Numbered from the stretch's first letter, positions 25,083 to 34,071 are shown. The stretch is DNA of 55,254 bases from an uncultured Selenomonadales bacterium (GCA_900315925.1 ONAV01000007.1:1-55254); one strand, 5' to 3'. Notes: generated from the letters alone by a model not told the origin. Numbers and translations: made by a program.

Positions 25083-26348
25083 TCAACGTGACAGCGATTC
25101 CTGTACGATCCGCTCAATATTCTCCGCGGAAAGAGCGCCCTGCACCCTGCCGATGATATTGCCGTTACGGTCAATCAGATAGGTGGTGGGAATGGCCCGG
25201 ATGCCGTATGCTTCGAACAGTTTGCCTTTCTTGTCCATCAACACAGGGTAAGCATATCCGTTTTTATCCATAAACGCTTTGATGCCGGCTTCATCTTTTT
25301 CACCTCCCAGTTTCGGCGCGGCTACGCCTAACACGATTACCGCGTCCTTACCGTCCCGGGGAGAACGTTCATACAGCTTCTGGATATCCGGCATTTCGGC
25401 CCGGCAGGGCGGGCACCATGTGGCCCAGAAATTCAGGAAGACGATCTTGCCTTGGTAGTCGGCCAGGGTGTGGGTTTTACCGTATTGGTCTTTTAACGTA
25501 AACGGGATCGCAGCGACTGCGTTTTGGTCTTTTTGTTCCCCTTGCGTTGCATTTTGGGTTTGCTGTTCGCTTTGGGTTTGCTTCTCATTTTGCGCTGCAT
25601 CCTGCTGTGTATTTTGCGCTGCGTCCTGCTGCGGCGCGGCAGTCCCCACGCCGTCCAGTTTTCCGGTAAACAGCAGCAGCCCCAGCACGATCATCAGTAC
25701 GCTGCCCGCTTTTACCGTAAAGGCCATAACGCCTTTATGCTTTTTCACCAGATTCAGCACGGTTTCCGAAAACAGACCTAACAAAAGAAAGGGAATCACA
25801 AATCCCAGAGTGTAAAACAAAATCATCACCATTCCTTTCTCCGGTTCCGCCGCCGCCAAAATTAAAACACTGCTGAGCATGGGGCCCACACAGGGCGTCC
25901 AGGCAAAACTGAAAACAAAGCCGAAAACAAAAGCCATAGCCGGAGATGCTGTCATCGTTTCAATCCGGAACGGCAGTCTCCGCTCTCTGGCCAGAAACCC
26001 CCACTCCCCCAGCAGTCCGGACTGATACAGACCGAAAAGGATCATGAGGATCCCGCCGATACGCGTAATCAGTTTCTGCTGTTTAATTAACGCACTGCCC
26101 GCAGCGGAAGCTCCCAGCCCCAGCAGGAAAAACGCCGTGCTGATGCCCAGCACAAAAAGCAAGGTATTAAGGAGCACTTTTCCCCGGTCAAAACGCAGGC
26201 TGCCGTCCGGGTTACGTTCTGCCGTACCGCCGGACAGATACCCGAAATACACCGGCAGCAGCGGCAGCACACAGGGGGAAAAGAAGCTGAAGAGTCCCTG
26301 CAGGAAAACAGCAATAACCGAAATTTCAGAAGTTAAAACAGAATTCAT
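25083..26348 (-). CDS. CcdA-TlpA fusion: membrane thiol transporter plus thioredoxin-like reductase
   Basis: 421 residues from the ATG at 26348; a TTG four codons earlier also opens the frame. N-terminal CcdA/DsbD-beta-like domain with about six membrane segments and the redox pair C26 (FSPCVLP) and C153 (TPCVGP). Then a Gln/Ala-rich linker (about 239-278) with repeats of QDAAQN and EQQTQN. The C-terminal TlpA/ResA-type thioredoxin fold carries WCPPC (C312, C315) and the cis-proline AIPTTY. It should carry electrons from cytoplasmic thioredoxin to exported proteins. The T+R2 repeat lies directly upstream. Confidence 0.92.
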   Translation of the reverse strand: MNSVLTSEISVIAVFLQGLFSFFSPCVLPLLPVYFGYLSGGTAERNPDGSLRFDRGKVLLNTLLFVLGISTAFFLLGLGASAAGSALIKQQKLITRIGGILMILFGLYQSGLLGEWGFLARERRLPFRIETMTASPAMAFVFGFVFSFAWTPCVGPMLSSVLILAAAEPEKGMVMILFYTLGFVIPFLLLGLFSETVLNLVKKHKGVMAFTVKAGSVLMIVLGLLLFTGKLDGVGTAAPQQDAAQNTQQDAAQNEKQTQSEQQTQNATQGEQKDQNAVAAIPFTLKDQYGKTHTLADYQGKIVFLNFWATWCPPCRAEMPDIQKLYERSPRDGKDAVIVLGVAAPKLGGEKDEAGIKAFMDKNGYAYPVLMDKKGKLFEAYGIRAIPTTYLIDRNGNIIGRVQGALSAENIERIVQESLSR

Positions 26349-26368
26349 AAAAAACCCCAATTCATGTT

Positions 26369-26531
26369 TTCGGTCACTTCAGTGACCGAACTTTTTTTGT
26401 AACTCCAGTCACAGAGCGGTTTCTGAGCCTGCTTTCTGTTATAAATATAGACAGTCTGTTTGTCTTGTCTCACAGTAGCATTTCATACCTGCATCTAATT
26501 TCTCTGTTCGGGAAAGCTGCCATTGCGCCGA
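26369..26531. repeat. T+R2 repeat, copy B, overlapping the MFS gene's 3' end
   Basis: Relative of 6555-6714. It begins with TTCGGTCACT/AGTGACCGAA followed by seven T on the plus strand, although both neighbouring genes are on the minus strand. Its last ~35 bases encode the C-terminal RRNGSFPEQRN of the MFS protein. Confidence 0.75.
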
Positions 26532-27613
26532 GCCCCTGTTTCCACACTTTTCCGCAGCAGCCAGCCCGCCGCGGCCAGACAGAGAAACTGTAACACCGCC
26601 ATCCCCTGAGGCGGTATGGAAAAGCCTTTATAAAAGACGCCCGGCAACAGGCAGCCCGCCGCCAGACCGAACATCATGCCCGGATACCGGGGGTTGCACC
26701 AGTGTACCAGCCGCAATGTCAACGGCATGGTCATATTAAAAGACAGAACCAGAAGCACCGCTGCCAACAGGCCGGACAGTTGCAACGCAAGAAAACTTAA
26801 CAGGAAAATAAAAAGGATGGTTTTCGGATATCCTGCCCTGTCGCAGACAACGCCGCCCAACGCTTTTCCCGCTGCAAAGACGCAGGGAAAGAGCATCACA
26901 TACGGACTGGCCGCGCCGCCGCTGCCAAAACCCCGCAGCACAATACAGCCTAACAGCAGAATCAGGCAGAGACCGGTAAGCCAGCGCCGGGGAACCGTTG
27001 TCAAATTACTGTCCGGAGTCTCAGGCGGGCCAAAACCTTCTGTTTCTGTCTGTAGCGTTTTTTGCGATGATACTGCGTCCGACACAGTATCTATTGATAA
27101 ATTCGTAAGCACCGTTTGCACTGCAACAGCTTCCGGAATTTCTGCACGCCACAAACGCTGCGTCACTACAGCGCACAGCACGGCGCAGGCAAACAAAAAT
27201 GGATACGGGCCCACAATGCAATTCAATCCCAAGGCCAGCCCTACCGCGCCGCTGGAAACAAAGATTCCCAGTTCTTTGTACGTCGTGTAACGCCGCAGCA
27301 CCAGACTGCCTGCCGCTACATGGAACACGCTGTTGCCGATTCCCAGCAGCAGCGTTTGCGTCTGGATGCCCAGCGCAGACTGCGTACCCAATCCTAATGT
27401 GAGCAGGACAAACAGGAACGCGTACCGTATCCAGTTTTCCTTTTTATCAAAGAGCCAGCCCGTCAGCCACTGCGTACCAAAAGCAATGGCGTTATACAGG
27501 CCGAAATAATAAACTATGGAAGCCAGCAATGGCTCCTTCACGGCATAGGCAGCCATGGCCGCCGCACAGATGCCGTCCACCAGAAAATGCAATACCGTAA
27601 AGATTGCTAACAA
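26495..27613 (-). CDS. MFS-type transporter
   Basis: 372-residue polytopic membrane protein, about 11-12 hydrophobic segments with a cytoplasmic loop rich in Ser/Thr around 165-210. It looks like a shortened major facilitator; motif A is weak and the substrate is unknown. The start is most likely the TTG at 27613, preceded by GAGGCAGAG. The last ~11 residues come from the T+R2 repeat, so its natural C-terminus may have been replaced. A palindrome at 27655-27675 may control it. Confidence 0.7.
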   Translation of the reverse strand: MLAIFTVLHFLVDGICAAAMAAYAVKEPLLASIVYYFGLYNAIAFGTQWLTGWLFDKKENWIRYAFLFVLLTLGLGTQSALGIQTQTLLLGIGNSVFHVAAGSLVLRRYTTYKELGIFVSSGAVGLALGLNCIVGPYPFLFACAVLCAVVTQRLWRAEIPEAVAVQTVLTNLSIDTVSDAVSSQKTLQTETEGFGPPETPDSNLTTVPRRWLTGLCLILLLGCIVLRGFGSGGAASPYVMLFPCVFAAGKALGGVVCDRAGYPKTILFIFLLSFLALQLSGLLAAVLLVLSFNMTMPLTLRLVHWCNPRYPGMMFGLAAGCLLPGVFYKGFSIPPQGMAVLQFLCLAAAGWLLRKSVETGARRNGSFPEQRN

Positions 27614-27654
27614 ACTCTGCCTCGCTTACATACCGTCTCAAAAACAGGAAATGT

Positions 27655-27675
27655 TTTGAAAAAACGTTTCAAAAA
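27655..27675. promoter_or_regulatory. Candidate operator upstream of the MFS gene
   Basis: Perfect inverted repeat TTTTGAAA-N5-TTTCAAAA, about 40 bases upstream of the TTG start. It loosely resembles a catabolite-response element but has the wrong spacing, so no regulator is assigned. Confidence 0.3.
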
Positions 27676-27727
27676 ACCGCGGAGCCATTACAGGAATCCA
27701 TCCATTTGCACAATGTCAGAATCCTGT

Positions 27728-28258
27728 TTATTTATTCAGTATCTGCTTCCCGTCGACCATTGTCAATTCATAAACACGATCCAGTGATTCAACTTTCCTG
27801 TCCGGTCCATACACTTTGGGACCGTAGCGGGTTTCCTGGAATCGGTACAGTCGAAAATCCACAGCCATCAGGAATTTTACTATTTCCTTGTTCTTTGGAA
27901 GCGGTATTAAGAATTCGCGGCTGTCCGTTTCCTTCTTTACGTCAGGAACGGGAAACCATCCTGCTTTCTCCAGCATTTTCATGGCCGTGGTTCCTTCTTC
28001 TTCCACAAGCACACGGAACCCCCACTGGCAGGGACCGGGCAGGGTCACCTTCAGCAAATAGGTTCTGTCCTTTCCTGGGACCTGGGTCAGGGTAAAATCC
28101 GGTTCGCGCTGTCTGTACACCTGTGTAGCCGGATGTTCCAAATCCGGACGGTGCGGTCTCCGGTACGGATTCCCCGGATCGATCACATCAGCATGGGCCG
28201 CGGGAAAGAAGGATAACAGTGACAGGACGACAGTCAGTAAACCTACTAATGCACGCAT
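27728..28258 (-). CDS. Small exported protein of unknown function
   Basis: 176 residues with a clear signal peptide (cleavage likely after AAHA, residue 23) and no lipobox or membrane segment in the mature part, so probably periplasmic. The mature protein is Pro/Arg-rich at its start (DPGNPYRRPHRPDLEHP) and then a globular mixed domain. No family recognised. A strong AAGGAGG site precedes the ATG. It stands between the MFS gene and the amidohydrolase operon. Confidence 0.75.
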   Translation of the reverse strand: MRALVGLLTVVLSLLSFFPAAHADVIDPGNPYRRPHRPDLEHPATQVYRQREPDFTLTQVPGKDRTYLLKVTLPGPCQWGFRVLVEEEGTTAMKMLEKAGWFPVPDVKKETDSREFLIPLPKNKEIVKFLMAVDFRLYRFQETRYGPKVYGPDRKVESLDRVYELTMVDGKQILNK

Positions 28259-28402
28259 AGCTTTCCTCCTTAATTTTATCCGTTATCACAACACGCTGTC
28301 ATGTTTGTTCATCAAAGCTCTCTGTCAATTTCATTATAATTTGTGATTGTGCCAAAATTGTGTATGAAATTCAGGATCACGCTTTATCATTCTGCTGTAA
28401 CT

Positions 28403-29632
28403 TTACCGGGCTTCCCGTTTCAGAATTTCCGCCAGCACTTCGATGCCTGCGCAGATATCTTTTGTCTTTGCAAATTCTTCCGGGTTGTGGCTGATGCCGC
28501 CCTTACAGGGGATGAACAGCATGGTAGTCGGACAGATGGCCGGCATATGCATGGCATCGTGACCGGCGCCGCTGTTCATGTGCAGGAATGATTTCTTCTG
28601 TTCTGTACAGATCGCTTCCGACTGGGCCGCCAGTTTTTCATCTAATGCCACCGGCGTGTCAGAGGTCAGCATTTCTTCTTTGATTTCCACGCCGTCGGTC
28701 CGGGCTGTGCCCTGAACCGCCTGCCGGATCTCTTTCAGAGTGCGCTGTATGCTTTCCGTATTCACGCCCCGCACATCTACCCACAGCGTCACCTTGCCCG
28801 GCACTACGTTAATGGAACCGGGATCCACTTCTACGATACCCACCGTACCTACCGTTCCGTTATCTTTTTCGTTGATTGCCGCCGTCTCCACTGCCAGCAC
28901 CAGCTTGGCCGCGCTGACCAGCGCATCCTTCCGGAACCCCATGGGCGTTGCGCCGGAATGATCGGCCATGCCGGTAATGTGCAGCTTGAACCGGGTGGGC
29001 GCCGCTATATTATGGACGATACCAATCTGATTGCCGGTTTCCTCCAGTACCTTGCCCTGTTCAATGTGCATTTCTGCAAAGCACTTATAGGCTCCCGGCT
29101 TTAACAACGCCTTTTCGTATGCATCCAGATTACCGCCCCACTCTTTCACGGCTTCCTTAAAGGTAATGTCGTCTTTGCGGCAGGCATTGGCGAACTTCTC
29201 CGGCTTTGCCTTTCCCGTGATCAGTTTGCTGCCAATGGTGGCAAAGCCGAAACGGCTGGACTCTTCCGCCCGAAATACGATCACTTCAATACTGCGCCGC
29301 AGCGTTTCATCCGCCAGCATGTGCAGTGCTTCCAGGGCGCCTACAACGCCGCACATTCCGTCATAGGCGCCGCCGTGGATCACCGTGTCCAAATGGGAAC
29401 CGCAGGCAACCGGGGGAATGTTCGGATCCAGTCCCGGACGGCGCAGGAATAGATTTCCCAGCACATCCTCCCGCACTTCCAGGTTCAGGTACTCAATCTG
29501 TTTCAGCAGCCACATCTGGGCCGCTTTGTCCGTGCTGGTATAGGCCAGACGGGTAATGCCCGCTTCAGTTTTCCCGAATTTGGCAAGGCCGCCGATGAGC
29601 TCTTCTACACGATTTTTGTTTACAGGTAACAT
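28403..29632 (-). CDS. Zn-dependent M20 amidohydrolase, hydantoinase/carbamoylase type (HyuC/AllC-like)
   Basis: 409 residues. The family removes carbamoyl or related groups from N-carbamoyl amino acids, ureidopropionate or allantoate. Metal-site motifs are present: GSHLDTV, GGAYDG, FRAEESSRFG, EMHIEQG and a C-terminal GISHNPEE; the dimerisation insert occupies the middle. The exact substrate cannot be told. It follows the AbgA-like gene after about 60 bases; that gap holds a hairpin overlapping its AGGAG ribosome site. Last gene of a probable DcuC-AbgA-HyuC operon. Confidence 0.88.
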   Translation of the reverse strand: MLPVNKNRVEELIGGLAKFGKTEAGITRLAYTSTDKAAQMWLLKQIEYLNLEVREDVLGNLFLRRPGLDPNIPPVACGSHLDTVIHGGAYDGMCGVVGALEALHMLADETLRRSIEVIVFRAEESSRFGFATIGSKLITGKAKPEKFANACRKDDITFKEAVKEWGGNLDAYEKALLKPGAYKCFAEMHIEQGKVLEETGNQIGIVHNIAAPTRFKLHITGMADHSGATPMGFRKDALVSAAKLVLAVETAAINEKDNGTVGTVGIVEVDPGSINVVPGKVTLWVDVRGVNTESIQRTLKEIRQAVQGTARTDGVEIKEEMLTSDTPVALDEKLAAQSEAICTEQKKSFLHMNSGAGHDAMHMPAICPTTMLFIPCKGGISHNPEEFAKTKDICAGIEVLAEILKREAR

Positions 29633-29644
29633 ACTCTTTCTCCT

Positions 29645-29690
29645 AAAGGAGACGCTGATTCAATGAGTTTGTGTAATCAGCGTTTCCTTA
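29645..29690 (-). promoter_or_regulatory. Hairpin overlapping the ribosome-site region of the HyuC-like gene
   Basis: On the minus strand TAAGGAAACGCTGATT pairs with AATCAGCGTCTCCTTT. The 3' arm also forms TCTCC-TTTA-GGAGA with the ribosome site itself, so the two structures exclude each other. A shortened version with the same arms occurs at 41309-41338. Confidence 0.5.
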
Positions 29691-29693
29691 CAC

Positions 29694-31016
29694 TTAAGCG
29701 CTGTACTTCACAGCCAGTTCCGTCAGGGTCGCCGCTGCTTTCCACAGCACTTCCTCGTCAAAATCGAAATGGCTGTTGTGATGGCCCGCCGCAATCGGCG
29801 TGCCGTACATCATGTACGCCGCTTTGCCGCCGCGCTTCTGCACCCGGTCCATAAAATACGTGCAGTCTTCGCTTCCTCCCATATCCACATAGGTCAGCAC
29901 ATGGGCGTAGCCGCACTTTTCTTTCACCAGCGCCGCAATTTCTTCCGCCAGTTCCTTATCGTAAATGCTGGCCGGCGCGCCCCCTGCCAGTGAAATGTCC
30001 ACTTTCACATCATACAGATCCGCAGCCGCCTGCAGCATACGGCGGGCCTCTTTCACCATGAACTCATTGATTTCCGTGTTGCCGCCCCGGGTCTCAATTT
30101 TCATGGACGCGATATCGGGCACTACGTTCCGCCCGGTTCCCGCATTCAGCACACCGACGTTGATACGGCTGGAGCCCTGGCTGTGCCGGGAGATCGTACT
30201 TAAACTGATGGCTGCCTGAGCCGCTGCCAGCAAGGCGTTCTTTCCTTCTTCCGGCGCCGCTCCCGCATGGGCGGAAACGCCGTGGAACTCCGCATCCAGT
30301 TTTGTGGTAGCCAGGAAACCGTCCGTCATAGTGACCAGCGTGTCCGCCTGAGTACACTTGAAGCCAATGTGCCCGCCGAACAGGTAATCCACATCGTCCA
30401 CCACACCGGCATCCACCATGGCCAGCGCGCCCCGCACGCCTTCCTCCGCAGGCTGGAAGATCAGTTTGATTCGTCCATGCAGTTTATCCATGTTTTCTTT
30501 CAGCAGTTTCGCTACGGCCAGACCGATGGTCACATGCCCATCGTGCCCGCAGGCATGCATGGCTTTTGTATGGGTAGAACAAAAACCTTCGGCCGCCGGG
30601 CGATGTCCTTCGCCTTTATCTTCTTCCACATCGTTGCAGTCCATGTCAAAGCGGAAAGCAACGGTCTTACCGGGTCTTCCCGTATCCAGAATGCCAACCA
30701 CGCCGGTCTTGCCACCGGCCATCTTTTCCACCAGCGCCAGGTCTGCCCCTTCGGTAACGGCGCGTTTCATATACCGTTCCAGTTCCGCAGCGGAGGGACG
30801 GCCCATCATGGAAGCTTCCGCAACCACTTCAGCGCCAAAATGCACTTCATAGCCCAGCGCCTCCAATTCTTTAATGATCAGGGAAGCCGTACGGAATTCC
30901 GTCCAGCCTGTTTCAGGGTGGCTGTGCAGGTTACGCCGCCGGGCCACCAGTTCTTCTTTTAAGTTTTCTGCCTGTTTCCAAATTGTTTCCATAGTCTCCA
31001 TTCTTTCCTTTTCCAT
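29694..31016 (-). CDS. M20 amidohydrolase, AbgA-like (aminobenzoyl-glutamate or N-acyl amino acid hydrolase)
   Basis: 440 residues. M20D-type metallopeptidase: LHSHPETGWTEF, FRFDMDCNDVEE, HACGHDGH (metal cysteine/histidines), QPAEEGVRGA, a dimerisation domain from about 225-335, and the C-terminal HHNSHFDFDE. The long insert after FGAEVV and the C-terminal features resemble AbgA rather than simple aminoacylases. Substrate is inferred only at class level. The start is uncertain: ATGs at 31016, 31001 and 30992 are possible, and the best local purine run favours the second. Operonic with the DcuC-type carrier upstream. Confidence 0.88.
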   Translation of the reverse strand: MEKERMETMETIWKQAENLKEELVARRRNLHSHPETGWTEFRTASLIIKELEALGYEVHFGAEVVAEASMMGRPSAAELERYMKRAVTEGADLALVEKMAGGKTGVVGILDTGRPGKTVAFRFDMDCNDVEEDKGEGHRPAAEGFCSTHTKAMHACGHDGHVTIGLAVAKLLKENMDKLHGRIKLIFQPAEEGVRGALAMVDAGVVDDVDYLFGGHIGFKCTQADTLVTMTDGFLATTKLDAEFHGVSAHAGAAPEEGKNALLAAAQAAISLSTISRHSQGSSRINVGVLNAGTGRNVVPDIASMKIETRGGNTEINEFMVKEARRMLQAAADLYDVKVDISLAGGAPASIYDKELAEEIAALVKEKCGYAHVLTYVDMGGSEDCTYFMDRVQKRGGKAAYMMYGTPIAAGHHNSHFDFDEEVLWKAAATLTELAVKYSA

Positions 31017-31047
31017 TAACGCTTACTTTCAATACTCCTATTACAGG

Positions 31048-31080
31048 TTCCGCGTACCCGCACGGAACGGATACGCGGAA
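31048..31080 (-). promoter_or_regulatory. Intercistronic hairpin between carrier and AbgA-like genes
   Basis: TTCCGCGTA / TACGCGGAA, nine perfect pairs, no T-run. More likely an mRNA-stability or processing element than a terminator. Confidence 0.45.
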
Positions 31081-31121
31081 GCATATCATCTTTACACTAT
31101 ATACTGCTTTTTATGCCTGAA

Positions 31122-32369
31122 TCAGAATGCCAGGAACATCATGCCGATAATCATGGCGAAAACCATGGGGATCGCATTGCGGCGGGTAACTTCCATGGGG
31201 CTGATGCCTGCGATACCGGCTACGATGATGGTTGCGCCGGCAATCGGGGACATGGTACGGCCCAGGGTGCCGCCCAAAGTAGCCATGGAGCCCATCTGCA
31301 CGATGGACATACCGAAGTCTGCCGCATGGGGCGTAACCGCTTCGTTGAACGCAAAGGTCGCCGCATCGCCGGAACCGGTGATCAGACCCAGCAGGAAGGG
31401 ACCTACGGATGCGCAGATCTTAACGATGGACGGGTTGTTAGTCATGGCAGCAATGAAGGCCTTGACCAGACCCATGGCATTCATACCGGCCACGAACACG
31501 CCTGCCGCCAGAATGATACCGATGATATCGCCGTAGGCTTTGCCCATGCCGTCAAAGAAAGACTTGGTCAGCGCCGCCGGGTTGGTCCGGGTCACGATGC
31601 AGGTCAGGATGGCGCCGATGACCATAGCCTGGGCTACCCCCATCTTGAACATGGGAACCATCTTGGTCGCGCCTAAAATCAGAATTGCGATGGGAACTAC
31701 GGGCATCAGAGCGTAGAGCGGATTTACCTTAAATTCCGTATCCAGTTCCAACCCTTCTACCACATGACCTTTATTTTCCTTCAGGAAGTAAGCAATCGCA
31801 GTTAAAACCACAGCGCCAACAAGAAGAGAAGCGATATTGGCTTTGTAATGGAACGCGATGACGTCCATTACATTAACGCCGGCAATCTTCGCCACAAACG
31901 GGTTGTGGGCCAGACCGGGGTTCAGCATGGAGCCGTAGGTACCGCACTTAACCGCAGCCGCTGCCATAGCCGGGTGCACGCCGGCGCCCATCAGGATAGG
32001 AATGAAGATGGCGCCTGCCGCCGCCGCCGTGCCAGCCGCACTGGGCAGCGCCACGTTCACGGCATAGGTCCCGAAGATAACACCGGGAATCAGCAGCCAG
32101 TTTACTTTCAACAACAGTTTTGCCAGGGCGTTAATCAGGTGTTTATCACAGCCCGTAAAACGCATGGCCAACGCAAAACCCATACTGGAGCAGGCGGAAG
32201 AAATCATGCCGCTGCCCATGCCTTTGGCAAAGGCGTCCAGTGCTTTCATGGGAGCCCCCGAAGCCAGGCACATGACGATACCGGCACAAACCAGTACCAT
32301 TCTGGCTTCATAGCGCTTCACCAGCAGGAACAGCGCCGCCAGAACAATAAGACAACCTAAGATTAACAT
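31122..32369 (-). CDS. DcuC-family anion/C4-dicarboxylate carrier
   Basis: 415 residues, about 12 membrane segments. Resembles DcuC (TC 2.A.61): GMGSGMISSACSSMGFA in the first third, a P-A-A-GTAAAAGAIF-P loop, and the C-terminal GSGDAATFAFNEAVTPHA and GGTLGRTMSPIAGA. DcuC proteins exchange C4-dicarboxylates in anaerobes; relatives move other anions. Placed ahead of two M20 amidohydrolases, it may import their N-substituted amino-acid substrate (inference). GGGGGG site before the ATG. Confidence 0.85.
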   Translation of the reverse strand: MLILGCLIVLAALFLLVKRYEARMVLVCAGIVMCLASGAPMKALDAFAKGMGSGMISSACSSMGFALAMRFTGCDKHLINALAKLLLKVNWLLIPGVIFGTYAVNVALPSAAGTAAAAGAIFIPILMGAGVHPAMAAAAVKCGTYGSMLNPGLAHNPFVAKIAGVNVMDVIAFHYKANIASLLVGAVVLTAIAYFLKENKGHVVEGLELDTEFKVNPLYALMPVVPIAILILGATKMVPMFKMGVAQAMVIGAILTCIVTRTNPAALTKSFFDGMGKAYGDIIGIILAAGVFVAGMNAMGLVKAFIAAMTNNPSIVKICASVGPFLLGLITGSGDAATFAFNEAVTPHAADFGMSIVQMGSMATLGGTLGRTMSPIAGATIIVAGIAGISPMEVTRRNAIPMVFAMIIGMMFLAF

Positions 32370-32589
32370 AGTTTACCCCCCTTTTTGCCGGATGCAACCG
32401 AACCCAATCACCCGGCTAAACTTGTGGAAACGCGGATTAATCCAACCTGCATCTCCGAAATAATCAGGCACATCTGCCTTTATTATTACTTATTAGTATA
32501 GCACCAGGAAAATCTCTTCACAATATTTCGCGCTCAGAAATACTGTATACAAAATGAACAGCAACCAGATGTAAACAGCACAAATAAAG

Positions 32590-32621
32590 GAAAAACGGAA
32601 AAGCACAACGCCTTTCCGTTT
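32590..32621 (-). terminator. Terminator of the CapA-like gene
   Basis: Minus strand AAACGGAAA / TTTCCGTTT with a following T-rich run, immediately after the stop codon. The 32370-32629 gap otherwise holds only the carrier's upstream region. Confidence 0.7.
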
Positions 32622-32629
32622 CCTTAAAA

Positions 32630-33946
32630 CTAAATGAAAATCTTCCCTTTTCCGTCCGCAATCTGAATGTTGGTTCCGTATTCTTTGGACAGATCCGCAA
32701 TATCCGCCAGAATCTGTTCGCCATACTTCGCGTCGGCCAGTTCCGGACGTCCCCTGAGGCTTCTGCCGTTTTTAAAGCCCAGGCTCAGGGGCTGCAGATC
32801 CACTTCCCGGATCGCGCCGTCTGTCACCGTAAAGGAAGCCAGTGCTGACTCAAACACAAAATGATCGACTGCAAGGCCCCGGGTTCCGTTGGCGCTGCGG
32901 GCATCCAGGCCGTCAGCTACGGTGTTATCCGGTCCCAGGTCATACAGATCGTAAAACTCCGTGGGCTGGCGCTCCACCGAATCGTTCTGGAAAATGAAAT
33001 CCCCCAGACTGTAGAATACGGGTTTATCTTTGTAAATCTCAATGCCGCGCCAGATATGAGGACCGTGTCCGATATAGGCCGTCGCCCCGGCATCAATACA
33101 AAGTTTTGCAAAATCGCGGCAGAAATCCGCCGGCCGGTTCTTCGCCATCCCTTTTCGTTCATGGCTGTGGTGGCTGACAAATACAAAATCCGCCTGCCGT
33201 TTCGCTTCTTCAATGGAACGGACAATCCGGTCCGCATCCTTTTTGTTCATGGTGGTGACGGTACCGGGCATCTCGCCGCGGGCCGTAGCTTCAAAGCGGA
33301 TTTTCCCGATCAGGTAACCGCCGGTCAGCGGCTTATTGAACCCTTCTTTTTCCAGCAGCATGCGGTCGGCATTCACTTCGGTCTGATCGACGATTTTACG
33401 CAGGGTTTCCAGTTCTTTCGGTTTTACCTTGTGAACCGTCTGGTACCGCAGCACGTTGGCGCCGGGCCGTCCCAGCACATCCCGCCGAGGGTTGGAAGCC
33501 ATCCCCCACTCGTTCATGGTAGAGGTCACGCCGATAATCGCCACACGGCCCTGGGGCAGATCCAGATATCGGGGCTGGGCCGCTTCTTCCAGATTGATCC
33601 CGCAGCCGGCGTGGACAACACCGGCAGCATCCAAATGCTTTTTGGTAGTTAAAATCCCGCCCAGATTCCAGTCGATGGTATGGTTATTGGCCCAGGTATA
33701 AAGGTTGAAGCCAAGATACTGCAGATCCTGCAGCACGGCCGGACGGGCGCAGGCCCAGGTACCGCCGCTGACCGGAGCCGGAAACACTTCAAAATCATGA
33801 AGCAGGATCTCAAAATTGGTAAACCGCACATCAAAACCTTCCAGATACTGTTTCAGCGCCGCCAGTTTTGCATCCCGGGGCAGCCGTTGCGTAATGAACG
33901 AATCCCCTGCCAGTACCATGGAAACCGTCTTTTTCATTATTTGCAT
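32630..33946 (-). CDS. CapA-family metallophosphatase-like protein
   Basis: 438 residues. CapA/PgsA-like calcineurin-type fold: LAGDSFI near the start, FTNFEILL, ANNH (in YTWANNHTIDW), VSHHSHER and GHGPHIWRG supply the metal-binding Asp, Asn and His residues. Relatives take part in poly-gamma-glutamate handling or act on unknown phospho- or peptide substrates. Unlike most CapA proteins it has no obvious signal peptide or membrane anchor, and no capsule genes are near. Starts at ATG 33946 behind a GGGGGG site. Confidence 0.85.
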   Translation of the reverse strand: MQIMKKTVSMVLAGDSFITQRLPRDAKLAALKQYLEGFDVRFTNFEILLHDFEVFPAPVSGGTWACARPAVLQDLQYLGFNLYTWANNHTIDWNLGGILTTKKHLDAAGVVHAGCGINLEEAAQPRYLDLPQGRVAIIGVTSTMNEWGMASNPRRDVLGRPGANVLRYQTVHKVKPKELETLRKIVDQTEVNADRMLLEKEGFNKPLTGGYLIGKIRFEATARGEMPGTVTTMNKKDADRIVRSIEEAKRQADFVFVSHHSHERKGMAKNRPADFCRDFAKLCIDAGATAYIGHGPHIWRGIEIYKDKPVFYSLGDFIFQNDSVERQPTEFYDLYDLGPDNTVADGLDARSANGTRGLAVDHFVFESALASFTVTDGAIREVDLQPLSLGFKNGRSLRGRPELADAKYGEQILADIADLSKEYGTNIQIADGKGKIFI

Positions 33947-34020
33947 AATGTTCCCCCCTTGTTACCACAATTCATAAAACCCTGTGCATCTTCGCTGTCA
34001 TCCGCTTCAGGTCCGGATTC

Positions 34021-34049
34021 AAAAAATGCCCCGCACAGGCGAGGCATTT
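34021..34049 (-). terminator. Terminator of the Cache-GGDEF gene
   Basis: Minus strand AAATGCC, loop, GGCATTT followed by more T (A-run 34021-34026), about 20 bases after the stop. Confidence 0.75.
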
Positions 34050-34071
34050 TCTTCATTCGTAAAATTCATTA

